Source of the DNA: Flavobacteriaceae bacterium
GTDB taxonomy: Bacteria; Bacteroidota; Bacteroidia; Flavobacteriales; Flavobacteriaceae
Assembly: GCA_013214425.1 (NCBI GenBank)
Contig: JABSPN010000211.1
Span: 1-5,821, forward strand
Length of the DNA stretch: 5,821 bases
Reading direction: 5' to 3'
Positions 1 through 5,821 of the stretch are shown piece by piece; position 1 is the first letter of the stretch, and each line of letters begins with the position of its first letter. A model generated the notes under the pieces. That model was not told the origin of the DNA, ran no database searches, and worked only from the letters and a program-made list of their open reading frames with translations. Both the position numbers and the translations under genes were made by a program.

Positions 1-129
1 AAAACACAAGAGTTTATAAAAATACCTTATCTTGAAAATCAAAAGCAGCCACAAGCCATTAATAAAGTCATGGTGAACGCGGTTGGATTTGGTGGAAATG
101 CTGTTAGTATTTTACTCTCAAGAAACTAA
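1..129 (+). CDS. Beta-ketoacyl-ACP synthase-like protein, C-terminal end (partial)
   Basis: Frame 1 is open from the window edge to a TAA at 127-129, giving the last 42 residues of a protein whose start lies outside. The tail reads VMVNAVGFGGNAVSILLSRN. It matches the C-terminal signature of the FabF/FabB thiolase-fold condensing enzymes, in which NSFGFGGTN is followed by a hydrophobic strand. These enzymes extend acyl chains by decarboxylative condensation on acyl carrier protein. The catalytic Cys and His residues would lie upstream and cannot be seen. The usual Gly-Gly-Thr-Asn is Gly-Gly-Asn-Ala here, so this is a divergent member rather than a standard FabF. It sits 50 nt upstream of bioB on the same strand, which suggests a role near biotin or pimeloyl precursor synthesis. 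That role is inferred from position only. Confidence 0.72.
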   Translation, partial: KTQEFIKIPYLENQKQPQAINKVMVNAVGFGGNAVSILLSRN

Positions 130-149
130 AATATTAGCATAGTATTTCC

Positions 150-157
150 TATTTTTG
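150..157 (+). promoter_or_regulatory. Possible -7 box upstream of bioB
   Basis: TATTTTTG fits the Bacteroidota -7 consensus TAnnTTTG and lies 22 nt before the bioB ATG. No TTG -33 element is seen at the usual 17-23 nt upstream, and the DNA is AT-rich. It could be a weak internal promoter or a chance match, and bioB may instead be read through from the upstream gene. Confidence 0.25.
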
Positions 158-179
158 ACACAGAATATTAGATCATAAT

Positions 180-1274
180 ATGAGCGAATTGAGACACAAT
201 TGGACGAAAGAAGAGATACTCGAAATTTATAATAAACCTTTAATGGAACTGCTTTATGAAGCAGCAACGGTACATCGCGTACACCACGATCCCAACACGG
301 TTCAGGTGTCTACCTTATTATCCATTAAGACAGGTGGTTGTCCTGAAGACTGTGGTTATTGTCCACAGGCGGCACGTTATCATACCGAAATTGAAGGGAA
401 TGATTTAATGTCGGTGATGCAGGTAAAAGCACAGGCTCTAAGGGCAAAATCTGGAGGAAGTTCCAGAGTCTGTATGGGAGCAGCCTGGAGAAATGTAAAA
501 GACGGACCAGAATTCGAACAAGTCTTGGAGATGGTAAGAACCATTAACAAGCTTGATATGGAAGTATGTTGTACGTTGGGAATGATTACTGAAAATCAGG
601 CGCAACGTTTAGCAGAAGCTGGTTTATATGCTTATAATCACAATTTAGATACTTCAGAAGAGTATTATAAAGAGGTCATTTCAACTCGTGGATACGAAGA
701 TCGTTTACAAACTATCGAAAATGTTCGTAAAACGAATGTGACGGTTTGTTCAGGAGGAATCATTGGTATGGGAGAAAAGATTGAAGACAGAGCCGGTATG
801 TTGGTGGCTTTATCAACGTTGAATCCACAACCAGAATCGGTGCCAATTAACGCTTTAGTAGCGGTTGATGGAACTCCGATGAAAGATGAGCAACCTGTTG
901 AAATCTGGGAGATGATTCGTATGGTAGCGACTACACGTATTGTATTACCCGAAACTCAAGTACGTTTGTCTGCCGGAAGAACTCAAATGAGTAGAGAAGG
1001 ACAAGCGATGTGTTTCTTTGCTGGAGCGAATTCTATTTTTGCTGGTGATAAATTATTGACGACTCCTAATCCTGATGTGAACGAAGACATGAAAATGTTT
1101 GAGATGTTAGGATTGAATCCGCAGAAACCTTTTACAAAAAAGGTGCAACCTCAAACTGTTGAAGCAGAAGATTCAGAATTTGAAGCATTAGGTGAAAAAC
1201 CAAAATGGTCTAGACCAGGTCATACAATCGAAAGAAACGAAGAAGCTAAGCAAAAGGCGAAAGTATTAAAGTAA
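180..1274 (+). CDS. bioB: Biotin synthase BioB
   Basis: This cytoplasmic radical-SAM enzyme performs the last step of biotin synthesis: it inserts sulfur into dethiobiotin, using a [4Fe-4S] cluster with S-adenosylmethionine and sacrificing a [2Fe-2S] cluster. The [4Fe-4S] motif CPEDCGYC provides C54, C58 and C61. By alignment from memory with the E. coli enzyme, the [2Fe-2S] ligands are C98 (in SRVCMGAAW), C130 (in EVCCTLG), C190 (in VTVCSGG) and R262 (in VRLSAGR). The YNHNLDTS motif (152-159) is also intact. At 364 residues it is slightly longer than the 346-residue E. coli protein, because of a charged C-terminal tail from about residue 319 that includes GEKPKWSRPGHTIERN. The ATG at 180 places the TKEEILEIYNKPL segment normally near the N-terminus. 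No Shine-Dalgarno site is evident, as is usual in this phylum. It lies 50 nt after a ketosynthase-like gene and 27 nt before a 2-oxoglutarate oxygenase gene. Confidence 0.97.
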   Translation: MSELRHNWTKEEILEIYNKPLMELLYEAATVHRVHHDPNTVQVSTLLSIKTGGCPEDCGYCPQAARYHTEIEGNDLMSVMQVKAQALRAKSGGSSRVCMGAAWRNVKDGPEFEQVLEMVRTINKLDMEVCCTLGMITENQAQRLAEAGLYAYNHNLDTSEEYYKEVISTRGYEDRLQTIENVRKTNVTVCSGGIIGMGEKIEDRAGMLVALSTLNPQPESVPINALVAVDGTPMKDEQPVEIWEMIRMVATTRIVLPETQVRLSAGRTQMSREGQAMCFFAGANSIFAGDKLLTTPNPDVNEDMKMFEMLGLNPQKPFTKKVQPQTVEAEDSEFEALGEKPKWSRPGHTIERNEEAKQKAKVLK

Positions 1275-1287
1275 GCTTCACTTACTT
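1269..1287 (+). other. Small hairpin spanning the bioB stop codon
   Basis: AAGTAAG (1269-1275) and CTTACTT (1281-1287) are perfect inverted repeats around a 5-nt loop, CTTCA, followed by AATTTTA. The bioB TAA (1272-1274) is inside the left arm, and the next start codon is 14 nt beyond the right arm. The stem has only two G-C pairs and the T run is short, so it would be a weak terminator at best. It might instead cause partial attenuation, protect an mRNA 3' end, or be a chance match. Confidence 0.3.
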
Positions 1288-1301
1288 AATTTTAGAAAGC
1301 A

Positions 1302-2168
1302 TTGAATTTAGTTCAAATCCCCCGCATATCGTCCATTACCAAGGAGGAGTTTCTTGAGCAATATGTGAAGAAACAGCAACCAGTTGTGATCGAAAATGCG
1401 ATTCAGGATTGGCCAGCTTACCAGAAGTGGAATCTAGATTATATTGCTGAAATTGCTGGAGATAAAGAAGTGCCTTTGTACGATGACAGGCCAGTTGATT
1501 ATAAAGAAAAATTCAATGAGCCACATACCAAAATGCTCATGTGTGACTATATCCAATTATTGAAATCGAAACCGACTAAATTTAGGATCTTTCTATACAA
1601 CTTAATAAAGGAAGTTCCACAATTGCAGAAAGATTTTAAATATCCAGATTTAGGCCTAAAAATTTTAAAGGGTTTGCCGATGTTATTTTTTGGCGGTAGC
1701 AATTCTAGTGTATTCATGCATTTTGATATCGATTTATCTAATATTCTTCATTTTCATTTCCACGGAAAGAAGCGATGTGTGATTTTTCCGCCAGATCAGA
1801 CGAAATACTTGTATAAAATACCACATTCTCTAATTGCAAGAGAAGATATTGATTTTGATAATCCAGATTATGAGAAATGGCCAGCCTTAAAATTGGCTCA
1901 AGGTTATGTTACAGAACTGAATCATGGAGAAATGCTCTACATGCCTGAAGGATATTGGCATTACATGAAGTATCTGACTCCTGGTTTTTCGATGAGTCTG
2001 CGCTCCATTCCGAAGAGTTTTAAAAATTTGTCTAAAGCGATATACAATCTGTTTATCATGAGAAATTATGATAACTTAATGCGAAACTTACAAGGAGAAA
2101 AGTGGATGAAAGCTAAATTAGATAAGGCAATCGTCAATACGCACAAAGCGAACAATATTATGGTATAA
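1302..2168 (+). CDS. Cupin-like (JmjC/FIH-type) Fe(II)/2-oxoglutarate-dependent oxygenase
   Basis: This is a predicted soluble 288-residue dioxygenase of the cupin_8/JmjC class, which hydroxylates proteins, RNA or small molecules using O2 and 2-oxoglutarate. The N-terminal part has the family hallmark QPVVIENAIQDWPA (26-39). The iron triad is visible as H140 and D142 (MHFDID) and H220 (EGYWHYM). K157 in GKKRCVIFPP matches the 2-oxoglutarate-binding Lys of human FIH, whose segment reads GYKRCILFPP. The basic, helical C-terminal 50 residues resemble the dimerisation region of FIH-like enzymes. The start is TTG: an in-frame TAG lies just upstream at 1293-1295, the next in-frame ATG is codon 78, and starting there would remove the conserved N-terminal motif. 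The substrate is unknown. It follows bioB by 27 nt and may be cotranscribed, but the fold gives no link to biotin. Its 3' end overlaps convergent recX by 11 nt. Confidence 0.88.
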   Translation: MNLVQIPRISSITKEEFLEQYVKKQQPVVIENAIQDWPAYQKWNLDYIAEIAGDKEVPLYDDRPVDYKEKFNEPHTKMLMCDYIQLLKSKPTKFRIFLYNLIKEVPQLQKDFKYPDLGLKILKGLPMLFFGGSNSSVFMHFDIDLSNILHFHFHGKKRCVIFPPDQTKYLYKIPHSLIAREDIDFDNPDYEKWPALKLAQGYVTELNHGEMLYMPEGYWHYMKYLTPGFSMSLRSIPKSFKNLSKAIYNLFIMRNYDNLMRNLQGEKWMKAKLDKAIVNTHKANNIMV

Positions 2169-2637
2169 GCTCTTTTGTTTTGTCATAAACCATTTGAGAT
2201 TCCCAACCTCTATACAGTAAATAATCAGCTAGTTTTTTTCGGCGTTTGAATTTATTCATTTCTTTGAGAGAGTTGTTTTTCTTTTCGGCTAATTCGTCAA
2301 AAGTGTTCAGGTATTCTTCTTCGGAAATTTCTTTTAAAGCCGATTTGATATTAAATTCAGAGATATCTCGAAATTTTAATTCTCGAACAATACGATTTTT
2401 ACCCCAATGTTTTATTCTGAATTTTCCCCTGGCAAAACCTTTGGCAAATCGTTCTTCATTCAAAAAATTATGCTCAATTAAATGCGCAATAATGGTGTCG
2501 ATTGCAATAGGGATCATCCCTAATTCCTGAAGTTTTTTACTAACATCCAAATGACAACGTTCTTGGTAGGCGCAATAACGTTCTAATTTCCGTTTGGCCT
2601 CATCAACACTAGTATGTAAAGATTTACTGTAATCCAT
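2158..2637 (-). CDS. recX: Regulatory protein RecX
   Basis: RecX binds RecA filaments in the cytoplasm and limits RecA activity in recombination and the SOS response. The 159-residue product has the family length (about 150-170) and its all-helical, Lys/Arg-rich composition of repeated three-helix units. The most diagnostic stretch is FLNEERFAKGFARGK (58-72), followed by HWGKNRIVRELKFRDIS (77-93). The C-terminal repeat includes KLADYLLYRGWE (135-146). The ATG at 2635-2637 puts about 14 residues ahead of the first repeat (AKRKLERYCAYQERC), as in other family members. No recA gene is nearby in this window. The gene converges on the oxygenase gene with an 11-nt tail overlap and diverges from the large surface-protein gene. 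No clear promoter motif was found upstream. Confidence 0.9.
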   Translation of the reverse strand: MDYSKSLHTSVDEAKRKLERYCAYQERCHLDVSKKLQELGMIPIAIDTIIAHLIEHNFLNEERFAKGFARGKFRIKHWGKNRIVRELKFRDISEFNIKSALKEISEEEYLNTFDELAEKKNNSLKEMNKFKRRKKLADYLLYRGWESQMVYDKTKELIP

Positions 2638-2649
2638 TTATGGTAAAAA
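2636..2649 (+). repeat. Imperfect direct repeat, copy 1
   Basis: ATTTATGGTAAAAA here matches ATTTGTGGTAAAAA at 2751-2764 in 13 of 14 positions. The two copies bracket the recX/surface-protein intergenic region. This copy overlaps the first bases of the recX start codon on the minus strand. The function is unknown, and AT-rich chance similarity is possible. Confidence 0.3.
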
Positions 2650-2717
2650 ACCCAATATTTAACGGTTTCATAACGTATGATGTTGATAACTATATTTTTA
2701 AAGTAAAAAAAAGATAG

Positions 2718-2725
2718 TACTTTTG
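2718..2725 (+). promoter_or_regulatory. Probable -7 box of the surface-protein gene
   Basis: TACTTTTG is an exact match to the Bacteroidota -7 consensus TAnnTTTG. It lies 40 nt before the ATG at 2766, which would leave a 5' leader of roughly 30-35 nt. The nearest upstream TTG (2683-2685) is 32 nt away, further than the usual 17-23 nt, so the -33 element is weak or absent. The rest of the 128-nt divergent region is AT-rich, with no clear operator or riboswitch. Confidence 0.45.
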
Positions 2726-2750
2726 TTACGGTTTTATTTAGTATTAATTG

Positions 2751-2764
2751 ATTTGTGGTAAAAA
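2751..2764 (+). repeat. Imperfect direct repeat, copy 2
   Basis: ATTTGTGGTAAAAA ends one base before the ATG of the large surface-protein gene and pairs with the copy at 2636-2649. The A-rich stretch immediately before the start codon is typical of translation initiation regions in Bacteroidota, which rarely use Shine-Dalgarno sites. Confidence 0.3.
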
Positions 2765-2765
2765 T

Positions 2766-5700
2766 ATGAAAAAAGCTTTACTCCCATTAATTTTCTTATT
2801 CTCAACCTTTGTCTGTTTCGCACAGTACTCGGTCGACTTTGAAGGTTCCGGAGAAACCAAAGCAGCCTATGCTACAGGTAATGTAACCTTGAGTGGTTTA
2901 GATTGGACTTTCACAGAAGCCTTGATTGGGACATTGGCCAATGATTACAAGAACGGCACACGTTCTGCTCGATTACGTGGACGTAACGGTTCAGTGATTG
3001 AAATGGTCAATGACAAGGCAAATGGATTAGGAAATATTTCATTCACCTATCGTCGTTATGGAACAGACGGTTCTCAACAACCCTGGGCTGTAGAATACAG
3101 TTCTAATTCTGGAGGAAGTTGGACTCAAATAGGAGCTGATATTACTCCAACAGGAACGGTACAATCATTTAATGAAAATGTTAACGTAACAGGGAACATT
3201 AGAATACGCGTTCGTTTAACAACTAGTCCTGGAACAGGAGGTAATAGAAGATTTAACATCGATGATATTGTAATTACTGATGAGGTTTGTACTCCCATAA
3301 CAATTTCCGGAATTGCACCAGCTAGTGGGCCGGTAGGAACTCAAATTACTATTACAGCATCAGCTGGTGATTTAACAGGAGCAACTGCTACCTTTGGTGG
3401 TGTGGTGGCAACAGTGGTTTCTAGTTCTGCCACTCAGTTAGTAATTACTGTGCCAAGTGGTGCTACAGGAACAGATATTGTGATTACTGATGCACAACCT
3501 TGTGATCTAACCTATTCAGGATTTACGTTGATTGATACAGATGGAGCAGGTTGTGATTTCGTAGCCAGTTTTTCAGACTTATTTATTTCTGAAGTAACAG
3601 ACGCTTCCTCTGGGTCGTTATCTTATATAGAAATTTTTAATGCAACAGGGGTTACTGTTGACATGACTGATTATGAAGTTCAGATAAGAAATAACGGATC
3701 TGCAACAGGAACTGATATCACACTTACAGGTACTCTAGCTCATGGAGATTCTTTTATCTTAGCTACTGCTGTTGGAAGTGGATGTGTTGTGCCAGGAGGA
3801 AATGCAGAATATGCAGATCAAACAGATGTTTCTCTAGGGATTAATAATAACGACTGTATTCATTTGGCCAATCTCGGAACTAGAATTGATACTTGGGGGA
3901 TTTGCGATGGAAGTAGCTGGATTAATTCTGCAGGACTAGGTTCTGAAGGATATGATTTCCAAAGACTCAATGCAGCTGCAGCCCCTACAACTACATTTGC
4001 TTTAGCAGATTGGAGTATTATAGATTACGATGCTTGTAATGATAGCTATGATAATATACAAAACTATGTTGGAGCCAATCCAACTCCAATTATTAATACC
4101 CAGCCTTCAGTTTCTTTAAGTCCATGTGATATTTCTACAACTTTATCGGTCGATGCTTCTGAAGGAGTCGTTGGTGGACAAACATTAGCGTATCAGTGGT
4201 ATTATGCTGCACCTGGAGATACTGGATGGACTGCTTTAACAGATACAGGAGTATATTCAGGAACAGCAACAAATACCCTTATGATATCAAATGTCATTGG
4301 TTTAGACGGGTATCAATATTATTGTCAGGTTAGAGAAAGTGTTGCAAGCTGTTATCAGGCATCTGAAGCGGTTACCTTAGACGTAACACTAGCTTCTGTT
4401 TGGAACGGAGCTACATGGACTGTAGTACCTGACAATACGAAATACGTATTTATTGACGGAAATTACGACACTAGTGTTCAAGGTAGTTTTGAAGCGTGTA
4501 ATTTATTAATTGACGCTGGTGTGACCTTGGATATCAGAGCTGGTGATTATGTTAGTGTGGTGAATAATTTAGTTGTAGATGGAGATTTACAAGTACATCA
4601 TGAGGGGTCTTTTGTACAGGTTGTTGATGTCGGATCAGTAACAATTAATGCTGGAGGTAATATCGACGTACATAAAACAACCGCTAGTTTGGTAGATTGG
4701 TGGGCCTATACATTTTGGTCTTCTCCAATAGTTGATGAAACGATTGGTGGTGGATTAGCGAATTCAAATCCGAACTTTAGATTTGTATTCAATCCAGCTA
4801 ATTATTCGGATATAGCCCCTGCTGACGGATTGGATGACAATGCTGATGATTGGACTGCTGTAGGAGACGGAGATACCATGACACCTGGAATAGGATATGT
4901 AGCAATGGGACCTACAACGGGAACTTATCCGCAAACACAATCGGTTACATTTAATGGGGAATTGAATAATGGAGTGGTTACGGTACCTATTTCGATTGCT
5001 GGAAATCCAGATGATTGGAATTTAATAGGGAATCCTTATGCTAGTGCCATAGATATCCACGACTTTTATGCGGTGAATAGTACTTCTGTAAGAAATACAG
5101 TATATTTATGGAATCACTTGTCTGAACCATTAGCGTCTAATTCAGGGCCCTATGATTTAAACTTTGACACAGATGATTTCGCAACCTATAATGTTGCATT
5201 GGCTTCAGGTACTGCCGCAAATTCAGGAGGGTCCATCCCAACACGTTATGTCGCTTCAGGACAATCGTTCTTTATTGAAGGAACCGTAAATGGAACAGCT
5301 ACATTTAATAACTCAATGCGAGAGAATGGGAATAATGACGGGTTCTTCTTTACAGACCCAATAGATGATAGCTTAGAAAACTTTTCAGGAGGAATTGTTG
5401 CAAACGATAGTCAAATTGGAAATACACCTACTAGCTCTCAAAGAGATTTATTATGGTTAAATGTAATAAATGAAGATACAAGAGCTTTTAATCAAATTCT
5501 AGTTGGATTTGTTGATGGAGCAAGTAATGCAGAAGATAAATTTGATAGTAAGAAAAGATTGAGTCCGTACATTTCTTTTTATTCATTAATTCAGGACAAA
5601 GGATTTACAATTCAAGGTAGAATGCCTTTAATAAATGAAGAGGAAAGAATTCCATTAGTGATTACTTCTAAGATTGCTTTGGATCAAACGTTTGAATTTA

Positions 5701-5821
5701 CTATCGATCAGTTTGAAGGAACTAACATTCTAGATTATGAAATTTACCTCGAGGATAAAGATTTGGATATTTTCCACGACTTAAGAGCTTCAAATTATGA
5801 GTTTACTATAGGAGATGGTAT
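2766..5821 (+). CDS. Large multidomain secreted surface protein, probable T9SS cargo (3' end beyond window)
   Basis: The frame is open from the ATG at 2766 to the window edge (1018 codons, no stop). Residues 1-19 (MKKALLPLIFLFSTFVCFA) form a Sec signal peptide, with cleavage likely before Q20. Inferred domains in order: jelly-roll-like beta-sandwich (about 21-173, from VDFEGSG to NIDDIVIT); TIG/IPT domain (about 176-257, ISGIAPASGPVGTQITI); lamin-tail domain (about 270-425, LFISEVTDASSGSLSYIEIFN); Ig-like domain (about 450-541, YQWYY around W478 and YYCQV at C520); and a beta-rich, possibly helical-repeat region (about 545-640, starting VWNGATWT). After this come WWAYTFWSSP (645-654) and WNLIGNPYASAID (751-763). 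The segment from R893 on (RDLLWLNVINEDTRAFNQIL) resembles the conserved region that precedes T9SS sorting domains in flavobacterial proteins, so about 100 residues are probably missing. No catalytic domain is recognised; adhesion or matrix binding is a guess. An N-terminal start by ATG with a signal peptide right behind it makes the start secure. Confidence 0.88.
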   Translation, partial: MKKALLPLIFLFSTFVCFAQYSVDFEGSGETKAAYATGNVTLSGLDWTFTEALIGTLANDYKNGTRSARLRGRNGSVIEMVNDKANGLGNISFTYRRYGTDGSQQPWAVEYSSNSGGSWTQIGADITPTGTVQSFNENVNVTGNIRIRVRLTTSPGTGGNRRFNIDDIVITDEVCTPITISGIAPASGPVGTQITITASAGDLTGATATFGGVVATVVSSSATQLVITVPSGATGTDIVITDAQPCDLTYSGFTLIDTDGAGCDFVASFSDLFISEVTDASSGSLSYIEIFNATGVTVDMTDYEVQIRNNGSATGTDITLTGTLAHGDSFILATAVGSGCVVPGGNAEYADQTDVSLGINNNDCIHLANLGTRIDTWGICDGSSWINSAGLGSEGYDFQRLNAAAAPTTTFALADWSIIDYDACNDSYDNIQNYVGANPTPIINTQPSVSLSPCDISTTLSVDASEGVVGGQTLAYQWYYAAPGDTGWTALTDTGVYSGTATNTLMISNVIGLDGYQYYCQVRESVASCYQASEAVTLDVTLASVWNGATWTVVPDNTKYVFIDGNYDTSVQGSFEACNLLIDAGVTLDIRAGDYVSVVNNLVVDGDLQVHHEGSFVQVVDVGSVTINAGGNIDVHKTTASLVDWWAYTFWSSPIVDETIGGGLANSNPNFRFVFNPANYSDIAPADGLDDNADDWTAVGDGDTMTPGIGYVAMGPTTGTYPQTQSVTFNGELNNGVVTVPISIAGNPDDWNLIGNPYASAIDIHDFYAVNSTSVRNTVYLWNHLSEPLASNSGPYDLNFDTDDFATYNVALASGTAANSGGSIPTRYVASGQSFFIEGTVNGTATFNNSMRENGNNDGFFFTDPIDDSLENFSGGIVANDSQIGNTPTSSQRDLLWLNVINEDTRAFNQILVGFVDGASNAEDKFDSKKRLSPYISFYSLIQDKGFTIQGRMPLINEEERIPLVITSKIALDQTFEFTIDQFEGTNILDYEIYLEDKDLDIFHDLRASNYEFTIGDG

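Noticed and set aside
2246..2530. 94-codon open frame on the plus strand
   Set aside because: It lies entirely antisense to recX, whose protein has clear family motifs. The predicted peptide has no recognisable domain or supporting start signal, so it is a shadow frame.
2665..2690. GTTTCATAAC and GTTGATAAC as tandem operator half-sites
   Set aside because: The repeats are short and imperfect, and they match no operator that I can name.
2698..2705. TACTTTAA on the minus strand as a recX -7 box
   Set aside because: It lacks the final G of TAnnTTTG and no -33 TTG lies at a suitable distance. In such AT-rich DNA this match is not convincing.
2766..2822. Lipoprotein signal peptide using C17
   Set aside because: The residues before C17 are T-F-V, which do not fit a lipobox. 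The FA-Q junction after residue 19 is a better signal peptidase I site.
1..5821. Mobile element, CRISPR array, tRNA or rRNA
   Set aside because: No transposase or integrase frame, regular spaced repeats, tRNA cloverleaf or rRNA segment was recognised on either strand.

Overview
The window looks like chromosomal DNA from a marine or soil member of the Bacteroidota, most likely Flavobacteriaceae. The DNA is AT-rich, Shine-Dalgarno sites are lacking, TAnnTTTG-type -7 boxes occur, and a large multidomain secreted protein has the style of type IX secretion system (T9SS) cargo. The individual proteins also resemble flavobacterial families. No mobile element, CRISPR array, rRNA or tRNA was seen.

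Layout: (1) Positions 1-129 hold the last 42 codons of a beta-ketoacyl-ACP synthase-like gene. (2) bioB (180-1274), a complete biotin synthase with all iron-sulfur ligands, follows 50 nt later. (3) After 27 nt comes a cupin-like/JmjC-fold Fe(II)/2-oxoglutarate oxygenase gene (1302-2168). It resembles the HIF asparaginyl hydroxylase FIH and starts with TTG. (4) recX (2158-2637, minus strand) converges on it, and the two 3' ends overlap by 11 nt. (5) After a 128-nt divergent intergenic region, a very long open frame begins at 2766 and runs off the window end (1018 codons with no stop). It encodes a secreted modular surface protein: signal peptide, jelly-roll-like region, TIG/IPT domain, lamin-tail domain, Ig-like domain, a beta-rich region, and the conserved region that normally precedes a T9SS sorting domain.

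How the genes relate: the synthase fragment, bioB and the oxygenase all point the same way with short gaps and could form one transcript. The synthase plus bioB suggests the end of a biotin-synthesis cluster. The oxygenase has no obvious biotin role and may only be cotranscribed. RecX (modulator of RecA) and the surface protein look functionally unrelated and are transcribed divergently.

I did not find a clearly new multi-gene system. The points most worth a second look are the FIH-like hydroxylase linked to bioB, the unusual C-terminal motif of the synthase, a small hairpin spanning the bioB stop codon, and the domain set of the large surface protein.
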